From assembly GCA_963824545.1 (NCBI GenBank), contig CAWGPP010000007.1:98915-162914 (forward strand): DNA of 64,000 nucleotides, in the 5' to 3' direction. The notes below the pieces were generated by a model. The model was not told the origin of the DNA. It did not search any database and saw only the letters and a list, made by a program, of their open reading frames with translations. The stretch's first letter is position 1, and each line of letters begins with the position of its first letter. Positions 63,696 through 64,000 of this stretch are shown piece by piece. This DNA is from Bog-532 sp963824545. Its GTDB lineage: Bacteria > Actinomycetota > Actinomycetes > Streptosporangiales > Streptosporangiaceae. The position numbers were made by a program, and so were the translations under genes.

Positions 63696-64000
63696 CCCTC
63701 CCAGCGAGGCGCCGCCGCCCGCCGCCCGCCTGAGGGCCGCCCGCCCGCCTGCCTGCCCGCCTGTGGCCCGCGCGCCCGCCCGCCTGCCCGCCTGTGGCCC
63801 GCGCGCCCGCCCGCCTGCCTGCCCGCCCGCCTGAGGCCCGCGCGCTCGGGGTTTGGCTCGGGACCGGCTCGGGGCCGTCCGCCTGAGGGCCGCCGCCTGG
63901 GGCACGCTTCCCCTTCCTGCCTTCCTGCCCGCCGCTCGCTCGGGCCCGCCGGGTCGGCGTGGGCGTCCCCATAGCCACACCGTTCGCAGGAACCTCACCG
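63696..64000. other. Low-complexity GC-rich end of window
   Basis: About 305 bases after tyrS with no gene recognised. CTGTGGCCCG occurs at 63761 and 63792 and as CTGAGGCCCG at 63831, inside CCCGCCTG-type repeats (periods 31 and 39 bases). Long open frames on both strands are products of this composition. Confidence 0.6.

Overview
The window is about 64 kb of very GC-rich DNA. Its codon use, conserved gene order and family content (mycothiol-ligase-like protein, Eis-type acetyltransferase, pdxS-pdxT-yebC-ruvCAB-yajC-secDF-apt-rel, DUF948-DUF6167-alaS-ruvX-mltG-aroE, infC-rpmI-rplT, pheST, argCJBDFRGH-tyrS) mark it as a chromosomal segment of an Actinomycetota bacterium, probably near Streptosporangiales. 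No tRNA, rRNA or CRISPR array was seen, and genus cannot be decided from the sequence.

Layout. 1-14216: vitamin B6 synthase (pdxS cut by the window edge, pdxT), YebC, an Eis-like acetyltransferase, the SOS-type ruvCAB operon, a repeat-filled gap, the Sec accessory genes yajC-secD-secF, apt and a very long (p)ppGpp synthetase/hydrolase. 14217-21890: an accessory island with a SEFIR-CHAT-STAND ATPase-TPR gene on the minus strand, divergent from a CHASE3 hybrid histidine kinase and a one-domain response regulator, closed by intergenic repeats. 21891-36036: DUF349 protein, secreted cyclophilin, MBL hydrolase, aspS, rarA, alaS operon, ruvX, mltG and aroE. 36037-37350: a minisatellite and two gene remnants (MBL hydrolase, ABC transporter). 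37351-45792: an attenuator-type leader, infC with a probable AUC start, rpmI, rplT, an rRNA methyltransferase, a PAS histidine kinase and pheST. 45805-49053: a TDT-family transporter gene broken by a 1.9 kb IS1634-like element plus a small MITE-like element. 49336-52600: MshC-like enzyme, minisatellites, a lipoprotein and a 1 kb non-coding stretch. 52601-63695: the arginine operon, a DNA glycosylase and tyrS.

Two themes run through the window. First, many housekeeping proteins carry repeat-built low-complexity insertions or tails not normally seen in their families: Rel (seven 21-residue repeats), PheT (about 100 residues inside the tRNA-binding region), ArgR (a collagen-like linker of about 115 residues), MltG, IF3 and SecD. 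Several are near-perfect tandem repeats at DNA level, so recent slippage or recombination is likely. Second, four genes (CHAT gene, hybrid kinase, TDT transporter, argH) are each split by a small frameshift. These are either real decay or sequence errors, and argH makes errors a serious possibility.

The most interesting system is the island at 14.2-21.7 kb. It combines a TIR-like SEFIR domain, a caspase-like CHAT protease domain with its His/Cys pair, a STAND P-loop and ten 48-residue TPR units. This is an NLR-like architecture that could be a bacterial immune or cell-death sensor.
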